Source: Pseudomonas sp. GM80 (GTDB lineage: Bacteria > Pseudomonadota > Gammaproteobacteria > Pseudomonadales > Pseudomonadaceae). From it: a stretch of 64,000 nucleotides of DNA. The stretch is from contig NZ_AKJD01000154.1 of the NCBI RefSeq assembly GCF_000282515.1, positions 17,331 through 81,330 on the forward strand, read 5' to 3'. Under the pieces are notes generated by a model that was given only the letters and a program-made list of their open reading frames with translations, searched no databases and was not told the origin of the DNA. Below are positions 40,138 through 49,344 of this stretch, in pieces. A program made the translations under genes and the position numbers. Within the stretch, counting starts at the first letter, position 1. The number at the start of each line of letters is the position of its first letter.

Positions 40138-41190
40138 TTAAAGCTCGCCCAGGCCGTCGATCAGCGCCTGATTCTGCTCCGGCGTGCCAATCGAGATCCG
40201 CAGGAACTGTGCAATCCGCTCCTGCTTGAAGTGCCGCACAATCACGCCCTGCTCGCGCAATTTCGCCGCCAGCCCCGCCGCATCATGCTGCGGATGCCGG
40301 GCGAAGATGAAGTTCGCCGCCGACGGCAGCACTTCAAAACCCTTGGCCTGCAACTGCGCGATCACCCACTCGCGGCTCTCGATCACCAGACGGCAGGTCT
40401 TGTCGAAATACTCGCGATCTTCGAACGCGGCAGCAGCACCGACAATCGCCAGACGATCCAGCGGATAGGAGTTGAAGCTGTTCTTGATCCGCTCCAGCGC
40501 CTCGATCAAGTCCGGATGCCCGACCGCCAGACCCACGCGCAAACCGGCCAGCGAGCGCGATTTGGACAGGGTCTGCGTCACCAGCAGGTTCGGATAACGA
40601 TTCACCAGACTGATCGCTGTCTCGCCGCCGAAGTCGATGTACGCCTCATCCACCACCACGACTGAATCCGGGCTGGCCTTGAGGATTTGTTCAACCGCGT
40701 CCAGCGCCAGCAGGCACCCGGTCGGTGCGTTCGGGTTAGGGAAGATGATTCCGCCATTTGGCCTGGCGTAGTCAGCCGGGTCGATCTGGAACTGCGCGTC
40801 CAGCGGCACCGCATCGTATTGGATGCCGTACAACCCGCAGTAAACCGGATAGAAGCTGTAGCTGATGTCCGGGAACAACAACGGCTGATCATGCTGCAGC
40901 AAACCGTGGAAAATGTGCGCGAGCACTTCGTCCGAACCGTTACCGAGAAACACTTGATTGCTCTGTACGCCGTAGTAGTTGGCGACGGCAGTTTTCAGCA
41001 GATCGCTGTTCGGATCCGGGTACAGGCGCAGGTTGTCGTTGAGTTCGACCTGCATCGCCGCCAAGGCTTTTGGCGATGGCCCGTACGGGTTTTCGTTGGT
41101 GTTGAGCTTGACCAGTTTGGTCAGCTTCGGCTGTTCGCCCGGCACGTATGGCACCAGATCCTTGACGAACGGGCTCCAGAATTTACTCAT
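40138..41190 (-). CDS. hisC: Histidinol-phosphate aminotransferase HisC
   Basis: This pyridoxal-phosphate enzyme makes histidinol phosphate from imidazole acetol phosphate in histidine synthesis. The 350-aa fold-type I protein has LVKLNTNENPYGPSPKALAA, LVVDEAYIDFGGETAISL with the PLP Asp/Tyr, the Schiff-base lysine in LVTQTLSKSRSLAGLRVGLA, and the C-terminal Arg region VIVRHFKQERIAQFLRISIG. It follows hisD by 3 bases in the run hisG-hisD-hisC on the minus strand. The family can also include aromatic and HisC-2 copies, but the neighbours settle its role. Confidence 0.96.
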   Translation of the reverse strand: MSKFWSPFVKDLVPYVPGEQPKLTKLVKLNTNENPYGPSPKALAAMQVELNDNLRLYPDPNSDLLKTAVANYYGVQSNQVFLGNGSDEVLAHIFHGLLQHDQPLLFPDISYSFYPVYCGLYGIQYDAVPLDAQFQIDPADYARPNGGIIFPNPNAPTGCLLALDAVEQILKASPDSVVVVDEAYIDFGGETAISLVNRYPNLLVTQTLSKSRSLAGLRVGLAVGHPDLIEALERIKNSFNSYPLDRLAIVGAAAAFEDREYFDKTCRLVIESREWVIAQLQAKGFEVLPSAANFIFARHPQHDAAGLAAKLREQGVIVRHFKQERIAQFLRISIGTPEQNQALIDGLGEL

Positions 41191-41193
41191 GCT

Positions 41194-42531
41194 TTATTCC
41201 CCCTGCCCTTGAAGAAAGTCTGCGTCTTTGATGCGGTATTCGGCGCTGCGCGCGTGCGCACTCAGCGATTCGCCACGGGCCAGCACGGAGGCGGTTTTAC
41301 CCAACTCGGAAGCACCGGCCTCGGAGCAGAAGATGATCGACGAACGCTTCTGGAAGTCATACACACCCAGTGGCGAAGAGAAACGCGCGGTGCCGGAGGT
41401 CGGCAATACGTGGTTCGGGCCTGCGCAGTAGTCGCCCAGCGCTTCGGAAGTGTGACGGCCCATGAAGATCGCGCCGGCGTGGCGGATCTGCGGCAGCCAG
41501 GCCTGTGGGTCAGCAACCGACAATTCCAGGTGCTCCGGGGCGATGCGGTTGGCGACTTCGATGGCTTGGGCCATGTCCTTCACGTGAATCAACGCACCAC
41601 GACCATTGATCGAGGTTTCGATGATGGTCGCGCGATCCATGGTCGGCAGCAGTTTGTCGATGCTGGCGGCGACCTTGTCGAGGAACTCGGCGTCCGGGCT
41701 GACCAGAATCGCCTGCGCGTCTTCGTCGTGCTCGGCTTGCGAGAACAGATCCATGGCGATCCAGTCCGGATCGGTCTGGCCGTCGCACACCACGAGGATT
41801 TCCGAAGGGCCGGCGATCATGTCGATGCCAACCTGACCGAACACGTGGCGCTTGGCCGTGGCGACATAAATGTTGCCCGGGCCAACCACTTTGTCGACTT
41901 TCGGCACGCTTTCGGTGCCATAAGCCAAGGCAGCAACGGCTTGCGCGCCACCGATGGTGAACACGCGGTCGACGCCGGCGATGCACGCGGCGGCCAACAC
42001 CAACTCGTTGATTTCACCACGAGGGGTCGGCACGACCATGACCACTTCGGTCACGCCGGCGACTTTGGCCGGAATCGCGTTCATCAATACCGACGACGGA
42101 TACGACGCCTTGCCGCCCGGCACATAGAGACCGGCGCGATCCAGTGGCGTGACCTTCTGGCCCAGCACGGTGCCGTCAGCCTCGGTGTAGCTCCAGGAAT
42201 CCTGCTTCTGTTTTTCGTGGTAGCTGCGCACGCGGGCGGCGGCTTTTTCCAGCGCTTCGCGCTGTGGCACGGTGATGCGCGTCAGCGCCAGTTCCAGGCG
42301 CTCGCGCGGCAGGATCAGGTCAGCCATCGAAGCGACTTCGAGGCCGTCGAACTTCTCGGTGAACTCGACCAGCGCCGCGTCACCGCGTTCGCGCACAGCC
42401 TTGATGATGTCCAGCACCCGCTGATTGACCGAGTCGTCAGACACACTTTCCCAGCTCAGCAGATGATCCAGATGATGCGCGAAATCCGGGTCAGCAGCGT
42501 TGAGTCGGCGAATTGCAGTCGTTGCGGTCAT
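41194..42531 (-). CDS. hisD: Histidinol dehydrogenase HisD
   Basis: This zinc- and NAD-dependent enzyme makes two oxidations from histidinol to histidine. The 445-aa protein has the family segments YVPGGKASYPSSVLMNAIPA, VDKVVGPGNIYVATAKRHVF, IDMIAGPSEILVVCDGQTDP, EHLELSVADPQAWLPQIRHA, IFMGRHTSEALGDYCAGPNH and LPTSGTARFSSPLGVYDFQK, with the metal-binding Gln/His/Asp in place. An in-frame upstream extension to 43017 lies within hisG and its spacer and is not part of the gene. A GAGG site at about 8 bases supports the ATG. Confidence 0.96.
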   Translation of the reverse strand: MTATTAIRRLNAADPDFAHHLDHLLSWESVSDDSVNQRVLDIIKAVRERGDAALVEFTEKFDGLEVASMADLILPRERLELALTRITVPQREALEKAAARVRSYHEKQKQDSWSYTEADGTVLGQKVTPLDRAGLYVPGGKASYPSSVLMNAIPAKVAGVTEVVMVVPTPRGEINELVLAAACIAGVDRVFTIGGAQAVAALAYGTESVPKVDKVVGPGNIYVATAKRHVFGQVGIDMIAGPSEILVVCDGQTDPDWIAMDLFSQAEHDEDAQAILVSPDAEFLDKVAASIDKLLPTMDRATIIETSINGRGALIHVKDMAQAIEVANRIAPEHLELSVADPQAWLPQIRHAGAIFMGRHTSEALGDYCAGPNHVLPTSGTARFSSPLGVYDFQKRSSIIFCSEAGASELGKTASVLARGESLSAHARSAEYRIKDADFLQGQGE

Positions 42532-42656
42532 AGCGAGAGCCTCATAGGAATGGCAAAAACTCAGGCGCCCTAACTTAGCAGTCGTTTCCGCTTGGGCACC
42601 TGAGATTCTGGCTATGAGGCGGATAGACGGGCGCGACTTAACGTCGCGCAGGTGAA

Positions 42657-43292
42657 TCAGCCGCGGTGTCGCGATTCCACTGCGTTGCGCAGGGTATCGA
42701 TCAACGCCTGGATTCGGGCGTGTTGCATTTTCATCGAAGCCTTGTTGACCACCAGGCGCGAGCTGATCGTGGCGATCAGTTCCTGAGGTTCCAGGCCGTT
42801 GGCGCGCAAAGTGTTGCCGGTGTCGACCACGTCGATGATCTTGTCCGCCAGACCGATCAGCGGCGCCAGTTCCATCGAGCCATAGAGCTTGATGATGTCG
42901 ACCTGACGGCCCTGCTCGGCGTAGTAACGCTTGGCAACGTTGACGAACTTGGTCGCCACGCGCAGACGGCCCTTGGGCTCGGCCGCACCGATCTTGCCGG
43001 CGGTCATCAGCTTGCACTGGGCGATTTGCAGGTCCAGTGGCTCGTACAGGCCCTGGCCGGTGTATTCCATCAGCACGTCTTTACCAGCGACGCCGAGGTC
43101 GGCCGCGCCATGCTCGACATACGTCGGCACGTCAGTGGCGCGCACGATCAGCAGACGTACGTCTGGCTGAGTCGTAGGAATAATCAGCTTGCGGCTCTTG
43201 TCCGGATTCTCGGTCGGCACGATGCCCGCTTCGGCGAGAAGCGGCAGGGTGTCGTCAAGGATGCGGCCCTTGGACAGTGCGATGGTCAACAT
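42657..43292 (-). CDS. hisG: ATP phosphoribosyltransferase HisG (short form)
   Basis: HisG condenses ATP and PRPP in the first, regulated step of histidine synthesis. The 211-aa protein is the short form that needs a HisZ partner, encoded elsewhere, for activity and feedback. It has LTIALSKGRILDDTLPLLAE, DVPTYVEHGAADLGVAGKDV, the PRPP loop DIVDTGNTLRANGLEPQELI in the variant IIDVVDTGNTLRANGLEPQE, and ends at RGEPH-free LRNAVESRHRG. It follows murA by 125 bases and precedes hisD. Confidence 0.95.
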   Translation of the reverse strand: MLTIALSKGRILDDTLPLLAEAGIVPTENPDKSRKLIIPTTQPDVRLLIVRATDVPTYVEHGAADLGVAGKDVLMEYTGQGLYEPLDLQIAQCKLMTAGKIGAAEPKGRLRVATKFVNVAKRYYAEQGRQVDIIKLYGSMELAPLIGLADKIIDVVDTGNTLRANGLEPQELIATISSRLVVNKASMKMQHARIQALIDTLRNAVESRHRG

Positions 43293-43416
43293 GGGAAACG
43301 TCAGTCCTTATCAAGGTACTCATGTCCGGTCGCAATCGGCGCCGGACACACATCGAGCCGGAAACCGGCTCGACTCTTAAAATCAGTGGACACGTCCCTG
43401 TGTCCCAATGCAGCAA

Positions 43417-44682
43417 TCAGCCCGGAACGCGACGGATCTTGGCGCCCAGCATCTGCAGCTTTTCTTCGATGCACTCGTAACCACGGTCGATGTGGTAGAT
43501 GCGGTCGATCAGCGTGTCGCCTTCGGCAACCAGTGCCGAGATCACCAGGCTGGCCGAAGCTCGCAGGTCGGTGGCCATGACTGGCGCGCCTTTCAGCACT
43601 TCAGTACCGGTGACGATGGCAGTGTTGCCTTCGACCTGGATCTTGGCGCCCATGCGGTGCAGCTCGTACACGTGCATGAAACGGTTTTCGAAGATCGTCT
43701 CGATTACCGCACCAGTGCCTTCGGCAATGGCGTTGAGCGAGATGAACTGCGCCTGCATGTCAGTCGGGAAAGCCGGGTACGGCGCGGTGCGCACGTTGAC
43801 TGCTTTCGGACGCTTGCCGTGCATGTTCAGCTCGATCCAGTCCTCACCGCAGGTGATTTCTGCGCCGGCTTCACGGAGTTTTTCCAGAACGGCTTCGAGG
43901 ATGGTCGGATCCGTGTCCTTGACCTTGACGCGGCCACCAGTGACGGCAGCAGCCACCAGGTAGGTGCCGGTTTCAATACGGTCAGGCATGACTTTGTAGA
44001 AGCACGAACCCAGACGCTCGACGCCATCAATGGTGATGGTGTCGGTGCCGGCGCCGGAAACCTTGGCGCCCATGGCGTTAAGGAAGTTCGCCAGGTCAAC
44101 CACTTCAGGTTCGCGGGCGGCGTTCTGCAACACGCTGCGGCCCTTGGCCAGAGCAGCGGCCATCATGATGTTCTCGGTACCGGTCACACTGACGGTGTCG
44201 AAGAAGAAGCTTGCACCGCGCAGGCCACCTTCAGGCGCCTTGGCCTTGATGTAGCCGCCTTCGACGTCGATCACCGCGCCCATGGCTTCGAGACCACGGA
44301 TGTGCAGGTCGACCGGACGCGAACCGATGGCGCAACCGCCAGGCAGTGCAACTTCGGCTTCACCGAAACGGGCAACCATCGGGCCCAGTACCAGGATCGA
44401 CGCACGCATGGTTTTCACCAGTTCGTACGGGGCGATCAGGGTCTTGATGGTGCGCGGGTCGATTTCGACGCTGAGTTTCTCGTCGATCACCGGCTCAATG
44501 CCCATGCGACCGAACAGCTCGATCATGGTGGTGATGTCGTGCAGGTGCGGCAGGTTGCCAACGGTCACCGGGCCATCGCACAGCAGGGTGGCAGCCAGGA
44601 TCGGCAGGGCAGAGTTCTTTGCCCCGGAAATGCGGATCTCGCCATCAAGGCGAGCGCCACCGGTAATAATCAATTTATCCAT
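43417..44682 (-). CDS. murA: UDP-N-acetylglucosamine 1-carboxyvinyltransferase MurA
   Basis: MurA makes the first committed step of peptidoglycan synthesis by joining phosphoenolpyruvate to UDP-GlcNAc; it is the fosfomycin target. The 421-aa protein has the substrate lysine in GAKNSALPILAATLLCDGPV, the reactive cysteine in ALPGGCAIGSRPVDLHIRG and the segment TAPYPAFPTDMQAQFISLNA of the second domain. The order ibaG-murA-hisGDC, head-to-tail behind the mla operon, is conserved in Pseudomonas. The 22-base gap to ibaG argues for one transcript. Confidence 0.97.
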   Translation of the reverse strand: MDKLIITGGARLDGEIRISGAKNSALPILAATLLCDGPVTVGNLPHLHDITTMIELFGRMGIEPVIDEKLSVEIDPRTIKTLIAPYELVKTMRASILVLGPMVARFGEAEVALPGGCAIGSRPVDLHIRGLEAMGAVIDVEGGYIKAKAPEGGLRGASFFFDTVSVTGTENIMMAAALAKGRSVLQNAAREPEVVDLANFLNAMGAKVSGAGTDTITIDGVERLGSCFYKVMPDRIETGTYLVAAAVTGGRVKVKDTDPTILEAVLEKLREAGAEITCGEDWIELNMHGKRPKAVNVRTAPYPAFPTDMQAQFISLNAIAEGTGAVIETIFENRFMHVYELHRMGAKIQVEGNTAIVTGTEVLKGAPVMATDLRASASLVISALVAEGDTLIDRIYHIDRGYECIEEKLQMLGAKIRRVPG

Positions 44683-44704
44683 AAGAATCTCGACGCCCTT
44701 AGGC

Positions 44705-44944
44705 TCAGGTGCGCTCGGCCCAGGCCGCGCTGCTGAAAAATTTCATAGTGACCGCATGGATGCTGCCATCGGTGATCCATGGGTTCAAATGGGCATAGAC
44801 CTGCTGCTGACGCTTCACCGGGCTCAACGCCGCCAGTTCATCGCTAATCACGTTCAGCTGGAAATTGCAGCCTTCGCCCTCAACTTCTACCAACGTTCCG
44901 GGCAGCTTTCCTTCAAGGAAGCTCTTCACTTCTACGGCCTGCAT
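44705..44944 (-). CDS. ibaG: BolA-family protein IbaG
   Basis: The 79-aa protein is a BolA-type protein of the IbaG/YrbA class that works with monothiol glutaredoxin in Fe-S delivery or signalling. Visible are the GCNFQLNVISDELAALSPVK helix-strand and QVYAHLNPWITDGSIHAVTM, with the H of IHAVTM, the class's cluster-ligand region. The internal ATG at 44944 (MQAVEVKSFLEGK) gives the normal length; upstream sequence of this frame is not family-like. A minus-strand terminator lies before it, so it starts a new unit with murA. Confidence 0.93.
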   Translation of the reverse strand: MQAVEVKSFLEGKLPGTLVEVEGEGCNFQLNVISDELAALSPVKRQQQVYAHLNPWITDGSIHAVTMKFFSSAAWAERT

Positions 44945-44987
44945 GCTCAACCTCAATCGGCGCCCTGTGCGCACGGGTCGGACATCA

Positions 44988-45052
44988 TACAAAAAAGCCC
45001 CGCGCCTGCGAACCCCGCATGGCAGGACTCTGACGGGGGGCTTCTTTATAGA
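44988..45052 (-). terminator. Intrinsic terminator of the mla operon
   Basis: Read on the minus strand, GAAGCCCCCCG and the later CGCGGGGCTTTTTTG form a GC stem with an internal branched loop, ending in a T-run. It lies about 10 bases after the mlaB stop. Confidence 0.8.
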
Positions 45053-45059
45053 TGTGGGT

Positions 45060-45365
45060 TCAGGGGTGCGCCAACAGTTCGGTCAATTCACTGACCTGAG
45101 CAATTTCGCGCATGTCTTCGGGCATTGCGCGGATGCTGACAGCCTTGCCGGCCGCCTTGGCATCGCGCATGAAGCACAGCAGCAACGACAAGCCGACGCT
45201 GCTGGACTTTTTCACCGCCGAGCAATCGATCACCAGCGATGCCGCTTTACTGGACTTGATCAGTGCCTGGCCTTCCTTGCGCAAGTCAGGGCCGGTGCGG
45301 TAATCCAGCACTCCGCTGAGCAGAAGCTCGTCGACATCACTCATACGAACTGCGGCCTCACTCAT
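45060..45365 (-). CDS. mlaB: MlaB, STAS-domain subunit of the Mla phospholipid transporter
   Basis: MlaB binds the ATPase MlaF and helps hold the transporter together. The 101-aa protein is a single STAS domain: LLSGVLDYRTGPDLRKEGQA, VIDCSAVKKSSSVGLSLLLC and MRDAKAAGKAVSIRAMPED. The TIDCSAV...SSS segment is the STAS phosphorylation/binding loop. It overlaps the end of mlaC by 4 bases and ends the mlaFEDCB operon, with a terminator after it. Confidence 0.92.
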   Translation of the reverse strand: MSEAAVRMSDVDELLLSGVLDYRTGPDLRKEGQALIKSSKAASLVIDCSAVKKSSSVGLSLLLCFMRDAKAAGKAVSIRAMPEDMREIAQVSELTELLAHP

Positions 45366-46009
45366 TGTGCTGGGTTCTTTTCGGTGGATTCCTTGGCCTT
45401 GGCCACTTCACCGGCCCAACCATTGATGGTCTTGTCCAGGTCGTTGCCATTACGCTGCATCGCGTCGGCGAACTGATCACGGAACAGCTTGCCGATGTTG
45501 ATGCCGTTGATGATCACGTTGCGCAGTTTCCACTCGCCATTGATCTTCTCCAGCGTGTACTGCACAGGATAGATCGCGCCGTTGCTGCCCTTGACGGTCA
45601 TGTTGACGCTGGTGCGATCACCCGACTCGTCCTTCGCCGGATCAACGGTAATGCCCTGGTTGTTGTACTCGAGCAAGGCGTTGCCGTAGAACTGGAACAG
45701 GCCTTTCTTGAAGTTTTCCTGGAAGGTCTGCATCTGCGCCGGCGTGGCCTTGCGCGAATACTTGACCGTCATGATGCTCTTGGAAATGCCTTCGGCGTCC
45801 ACCACCGGCCCGACGATGCTGTTGAGCGCCGCGTAGAAATCAGTCGGATCCTGCTTGTATTTCTCTTTGTTGGCCGCCAGATCGGCCAGCAACCGGTTGG
45901 TTGTGTCCTGAACCAGATCGTGTGCCGAAGTCGCAGCCGCCACGGCGTTACCCATCAACGGCAAGGCCGCCAACAGCACCAACAGGCTGCGTCGCAAGAT
46001 AGAGATCAT
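45362..46009 (-). CDS. mlaC: MlaC periplasmic phospholipid-binding protein
   Basis: MlaC shuttles phospholipids between the outer-membrane MlaA complex and the inner-membrane MlaFEDB complex. The 215-aa protein begins with a Sec signal (RRSLLVLLAALPLMGNAVAA) and shows the family segments ISKSIMTVKYSRKATPAQMQ, LLEYNNQGITVDPAKDE and MTVKGSNGAIYPVQYTLEKI. It is 12 bases after mlaD. The direction of transport, retrograde in most current models, is not visible in sequence. Confidence 0.93.
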   Translation of the reverse strand: MISILRRSLLVLLAALPLMGNAVAAATSAHDLVQDTTNRLLADLAANKEKYKQDPTDFYAALNSIVGPVVDAEGISKSIMTVKYSRKATPAQMQTFQENFKKGLFQFYGNALLEYNNQGITVDPAKDESGDRTSVNMTVKGSNGAIYPVQYTLEKINGEWKLRNVIINGINIGKLFRDQFADAMQRNGNDLDKTINGWAGEVAKAKESTEKNPAQ

Positions 46010-46020
46010 TCAAAAGCTCC

Positions 46021-46488
46021 TCATTTGGCGTCTTTGCTAACGGTATTGAGCAGGAATTTACCGATCAGGTCTTCCAGTACCAGAGACGACTGCGTGTCGT
46101 GGATGGTTCCGCCATCCTTCAGCGGTTTGTCTTCCCCACCGACGCTGATACCGATGTACTTCTCGCCCAGCAGACCAGCGGTCAGGATAGACGCTGTGGA
46201 GTCGGTCGGCAGGTTGTCGACCTTTTTATCCACTTGCAGGGTGACCCGACCGGTGAAGCTGTCGCGATCCAGATCGATCGCCGTGACCTTGCCGATGGTT
46301 ACACCGGCCATGGTCACTTTGGCTCTGACCGTCAAACCGGCGATATTGTCGAAGTAGGCATAAAGTTTATAGGTGTCGGTGGTCGACGTCGGAGACAGGC
46401 CACTGACCCGCAACGCAAGCAGCAACAAAGCCAGGATCCCTGCCAGCAGGAACAGGCCGACACCGATTTCCAGGGTGCGGTTTTGCAT
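46021..46488 (-). CDS. mlaD: MlaD, MCE-domain subunit
   Basis: MlaD forms a hexameric ring anchored in the inner membrane, through which lipids pass. The 155-aa protein has one N-terminal membrane helix (LEIGVGLFLLAGILALLLLA) and an MCE domain (YKLYAYFDNIAGLTVRAKVT, GVTIGKVTAIDLDRDSFTGR, LLGEKYIGISVGG). It overlaps the mlaE stop by one base. Length and single MCE fold are typical of the proteobacterial form. Confidence 0.95.
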   Translation of the reverse strand: MQNRTLEIGVGLFLLAGILALLLLALRVSGLSPTSTTDTYKLYAYFDNIAGLTVRAKVTMAGVTIGKVTAIDLDRDSFTGRVTLQVDKKVDNLPTDSTASILTAGLLGEKYIGISVGGEDKPLKDGGTIHDTQSSLVLEDLIGKFLLNTVSKDAK

Positions 46489-47285
46489 CAGAAATCTCCA
46501 AACATCAAAGCGGTCAGAATAAAGTCCAGGCCGAGCACTGCCAGCGAGGCAAACACCACGGTCTTGGTGGTGGCACGACTGATCCCCTCGGAAGTGGGCT
46601 CACAGTCATAGCCTTGGAATACGGCGATCCAGGTGACGACGAAGGCGAAAACGATGCTTTTGATGACACCGTTAAGCACATCACTGGTGAAGTTCACGCT
46701 GTTCTGCATGTTCGCCCAGTAGGAGCCTTCATACACGCCCAGCCAGTCGACAGCTACCCACGAACCGCCCCAGATGCCGACCACGCTGAAAATCATCGCC
46801 AGCACCGGCAGGGAAATGAAACCGGCCCACAGACGCGGAGCAATGATGTACTTGAGCGGGTCGACACCGATCATTTCCAGGCTGGAAAGCTGTTCAGTCG
46901 ACTTCATGTTGCCGATTTCGGCGGTCAGCGCCGAACCGGCACGCCCGGCGAACAGCAACGCCGTCACCACCGGCCCCAGTTCACGCAGCAAGGTCAGGGC
47001 CACCATCTGCCCTACCGCCTGCTCCGAACCGTAGCTCGACAGAATGCTGAAACCCTGCAACGCCAGGACCATGCCGATGAAAATGCCGGAAACGACAATG
47101 ATCACCAGCGACATCACGCCAACCGAATGCAACTGTTTGACCAGCAGGCCGAAGCCACCGCTGATACCGCCGCGCCCCAGCAAGGCATGAAACAGGAACA
47201 GCGTTGCCCGACCGAACACCGCAACGGCATCGATCGCCGCTTCGCCAAACCGGCGAACGCGTTCTATTAATGAAATTCTGCGCAT
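46488..47285 (-). CDS. mlaE: MlaE permease
   Basis: MlaE is the membrane permease of the Mla ABC transporter. The 265-aa protein has five or six hydrophobic segments and the family signature region RELGPVVTALLFAGRAGSAL, TAEIGNMKSTEQLSSLEMIG and DPLKYIIAPRLWAGFISLPV, the last including the coupling helix toward MlaF. It starts at the mlaF stop with a 1-base overlap. Confidence 0.95.
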   Translation of the reverse strand: MRRISLIERVRRFGEAAIDAVAVFGRATLFLFHALLGRGGISGGFGLLVKQLHSVGVMSLVIIVVSGIFIGMVLALQGFSILSSYGSEQAVGQMVALTLLRELGPVVTALLFAGRAGSALTAEIGNMKSTEQLSSLEMIGVDPLKYIIAPRLWAGFISLPVLAMIFSVVGIWGGSWVAVDWLGVYEGSYWANMQNSVNFTSDVLNGVIKSIVFAFVVTWIAVFQGYDCEPTSEGISRATTKTVVFASLAVLGLDFILTALMFGDF

Positions 47286-48094
47286 CAGCGCTTCCCCAGA
47301 AGATCTGCGCGGTAATCCGTCGCTGGAAAATGGTACGGCACCGGGCCATCGGGATTGCCGGTCATGAACTGACGGATACGCGGCTCGTCCGAGTTCATCA
47401 GCTCATCCGGTGTGCCCTGCCCCAACACCTGACCATCACCGACGACATAGATGTAGTCGGCAATGCTCGCGGTTTCGGCCAGATCGTGGGAGACCACGAT
47501 ACTGGTGATCCCCAGCGCATCGTTGAGCAGACGGATCAGGCGCACCAGCACGCCCATGGCGATCGGGTCCTGGCCGACGAACGGTTCGTCGTACATGAGA
47601 ATCTGCGGATCGAGCGCAATCGCCCGGGCCAGCGCAACACGACGCTTCATGCCGCCGGACAGTTCGTCAGGCATCAATTCAATGGCGCCACGCAGACCGA
47701 CTGCCTGCAATTTGAGCAGGACGATGTCGCGGATCATTTCTTCCGGCAATTGGGTATGAACGCGCAGGGGGAAAGCGACGTTCTCGAAGACATCGAGATC
47801 GGTGAACAGCGCGCCGCTCTGAAACAGCACACCCATGTGCTTGCGCGCATCGAACAGATCGCTGCGCGACAGCTTCGGCAGGTTCTGACCGTTGACCCAG
47901 ACTTCGCCGCTGGTGGGACGCAACTGCGCGCCCATCAACCGCAGCAGCGTGGTCTTGCCACACCCGGAAGGCCCCATGATGCCGGTGACCTTGCCGCGCG
48001 GGATGCGAATATCGACGTTATTGAAAATGCTGCGCGCACCGCGCTTGAAGGAGACTCCCTTCAGCTCGACCGCGTAGGCGTTATCGGCACTCAT
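47285..48094 (-). CDS. mlaF: MlaF ATPase
   Basis: MlaF powers phospholipid transport. The 269-aa ABC ATPase has Walker A GIMGPSGCGKTTLLRLMGA, the signature ELSGGMKRRVALARAIALDP, Walker B ILMYDEPFVGQDPIA and the switch His in TSIVVSHDLAETASIAD. The C-terminal RDQFMTGNPDGPVPYHF part is the MlaB/MlaF dimer handle of this class. It is the first gene of mlaFEDCB; the 275-bp gap to kdsD must hold both divergent promoters. Confidence 0.95.
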   Translation of the reverse strand: MSADNAYAVELKGVSFKRGARSIFNNVDIRIPRGKVTGIMGPSGCGKTTLLRLMGAQLRPTSGEVWVNGQNLPKLSRSDLFDARKHMGVLFQSGALFTDLDVFENVAFPLRVHTQLPEEMIRDIVLLKLQAVGLRGAIELMPDELSGGMKRRVALARAIALDPQILMYDEPFVGQDPIAMGVLVRLIRLLNDALGITSIVVSHDLAETASIADYIYVVGDGQVLGQGTPDELMNSDEPRIRQFMTGNPDGPVPYHFPATDYRADLLGKR

Positions 48095-48329
48095 CTAAAC
48101 TCCTTGCGATGCAGCCTCTCACTCGGACGCCAGGCTTTCTTGGGAAAGCACATACATCCCGGGCAGGCCGAACTGGCGGCGAACTATATCACTGCAACCG
48201 CCAAGCGCCCAAGGCTTGTGCCGGCGCATGTTCAGTGATTTGACAGGCTCGCGGCAGGTTTTCGAAGCATTTGGTAACGAGGAATGACAAAGCGCGACGA
48301 TCTTGCGTGAGGCTTTGCAACATAACCGC

Positions 48330-48335
48330 TATAAT
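48330..48335 (+). promoter_or_regulatory. Likely -10 box of the kdsD operon
   Basis: A perfect TATAAT lies 34 bases before the kdsD ATG in the divergent gap. A -35 match at normal spacing is not clear; TTGCGT is 21 bases upstream. Confidence 0.45.
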
Positions 48336-48369
48336 CGCCGCCTTTTCATCGGGCTATACGATTTCTGAC

Positions 48370-49344
48370 ATGAGCCAATCCAGCGACCTGATTCAATCGG
48401 CACAACGCACCATCCAACTCGAAGTGGAAGCCGTACAAGGCTTGTTGCCCCATATCGACGCCGATTTCGTCCGTGCTTGCGAGATGATTCTGGCCAGCAA
48501 AGGCCGTGTAGTCGTGGTCGGCATGGGCAAATCCGGGCATGTCGGCAACAAGATTGCCGCGACCCTGGCCAGCACCGGCACCCCGGCTTTTTTCGTCCAC
48601 CCGGCCGAAGCCAGTCATGGCGACATGGGCATGATCACCCGCGACGACGTGATTCTGGCCCTCTCCAACTCTGGCTCGACCAACGAAATCGTCACCCTGC
48701 TGCCACTGATCAAGCGCCTGGGCATCCAGCTGATCAGCGTCACCGGCAACCCGCAATCGCCGCTGGCCAAGGCTGCCGAAGTCAATCTCAACGTTCACGT
48801 CGAGCATGAGGCTTGCCCGTTGAATCTGGCACCGACCTCGTCGACCACCGCAGCACTGGTCATGGGCGATGCCCTGGCCGTGGCATTGCTCGAAGCGCGA
48901 GGTTTCACCGCTGAAGATTTCGCGTTTTCCCATCCGGGCGGGGCCCTCGGCCGCCGCCTGTTGCTGAAAGTTGAAAACGTCATGCACGCCGGGCAAGAGC
49001 TGCCGCAGGTGCAGCGCGGCACCCTTTTGAAGGACGCGTTGATGGAAATGACCCGCAAGGGCCTGGGCATGACGGCGATCCTTGAAGCCGACGGCAAACT
49101 GGCCGGGATCTTCACCGACGGCGATTTGCGCCGCACCCTTGATCGCAGCATCGATATCCGCAGCGCCACCATCGACCAGGTAATGACGGCCCACGGCAAG
49201 ACCGCCCGGCCCGAGATGCTTGCCGCCGAGGCCCTGAAAATCATGGAAGACCACCGAATCAACGCACTGGTAGTTGTCGACGAGGACGATCGCCCGATTG
49301 GCGCCTTCAACCTTTCCGATCTGCTGCGCGCAGGAGTCATGTAA
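48370..49344 (+). CDS. kdsD: D-arabinose 5-phosphate isomerase KdsD
   Basis: KdsD converts ribulose 5-phosphate to arabinose 5-phosphate, the start of Kdo synthesis for lipopolysaccharide. The 324-aa protein has an N-terminal SIS domain (VVVVGMGKSGHVGNKIAATL, then HGDMGMI, the catalytic region) and two CBS domains (about 205-324; DALMEMTRKGLGMTAILEAD and EALKIMEDHRINALVVVDED). The ATG at 48370 gives the family start; upstream sequence of this frame is not protein-like. The stop directly meets the kdsC start (TAAATG). Confidence 0.95.
   Translation: MSQSSDLIQSAQRTIQLEVEAVQGLLPHIDADFVRACEMILASKGRVVVVGMGKSGHVGNKIAATLASTGTPAFFVHPAEASHGDMGMITRDDVILALSNSGSTNEIVTLLPLIKRLGIQLISVTGNPQSPLAKAAEVNLNVHVEHEACPLNLAPTSSTTAALVMGDALAVALLEARGFTAEDFAFSHPGGALGRRLLLKVENVMHAGQELPQVQRGTLLKDALMEMTRKGLGMTAILEADGKLAGIFTDGDLRRTLDRSIDIRSATIDQVMTAHGKTARPEMLAAEALKIMEDHRINALVVVDEDDRPIGAFNLSDLLRAGVM

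Noticed and set aside
42532..43017. Upstream extension of hisD
   Set aside because: The open frame runs into hisG on the same strand, but the family N-terminus and a ribosome site place the start at 42531.
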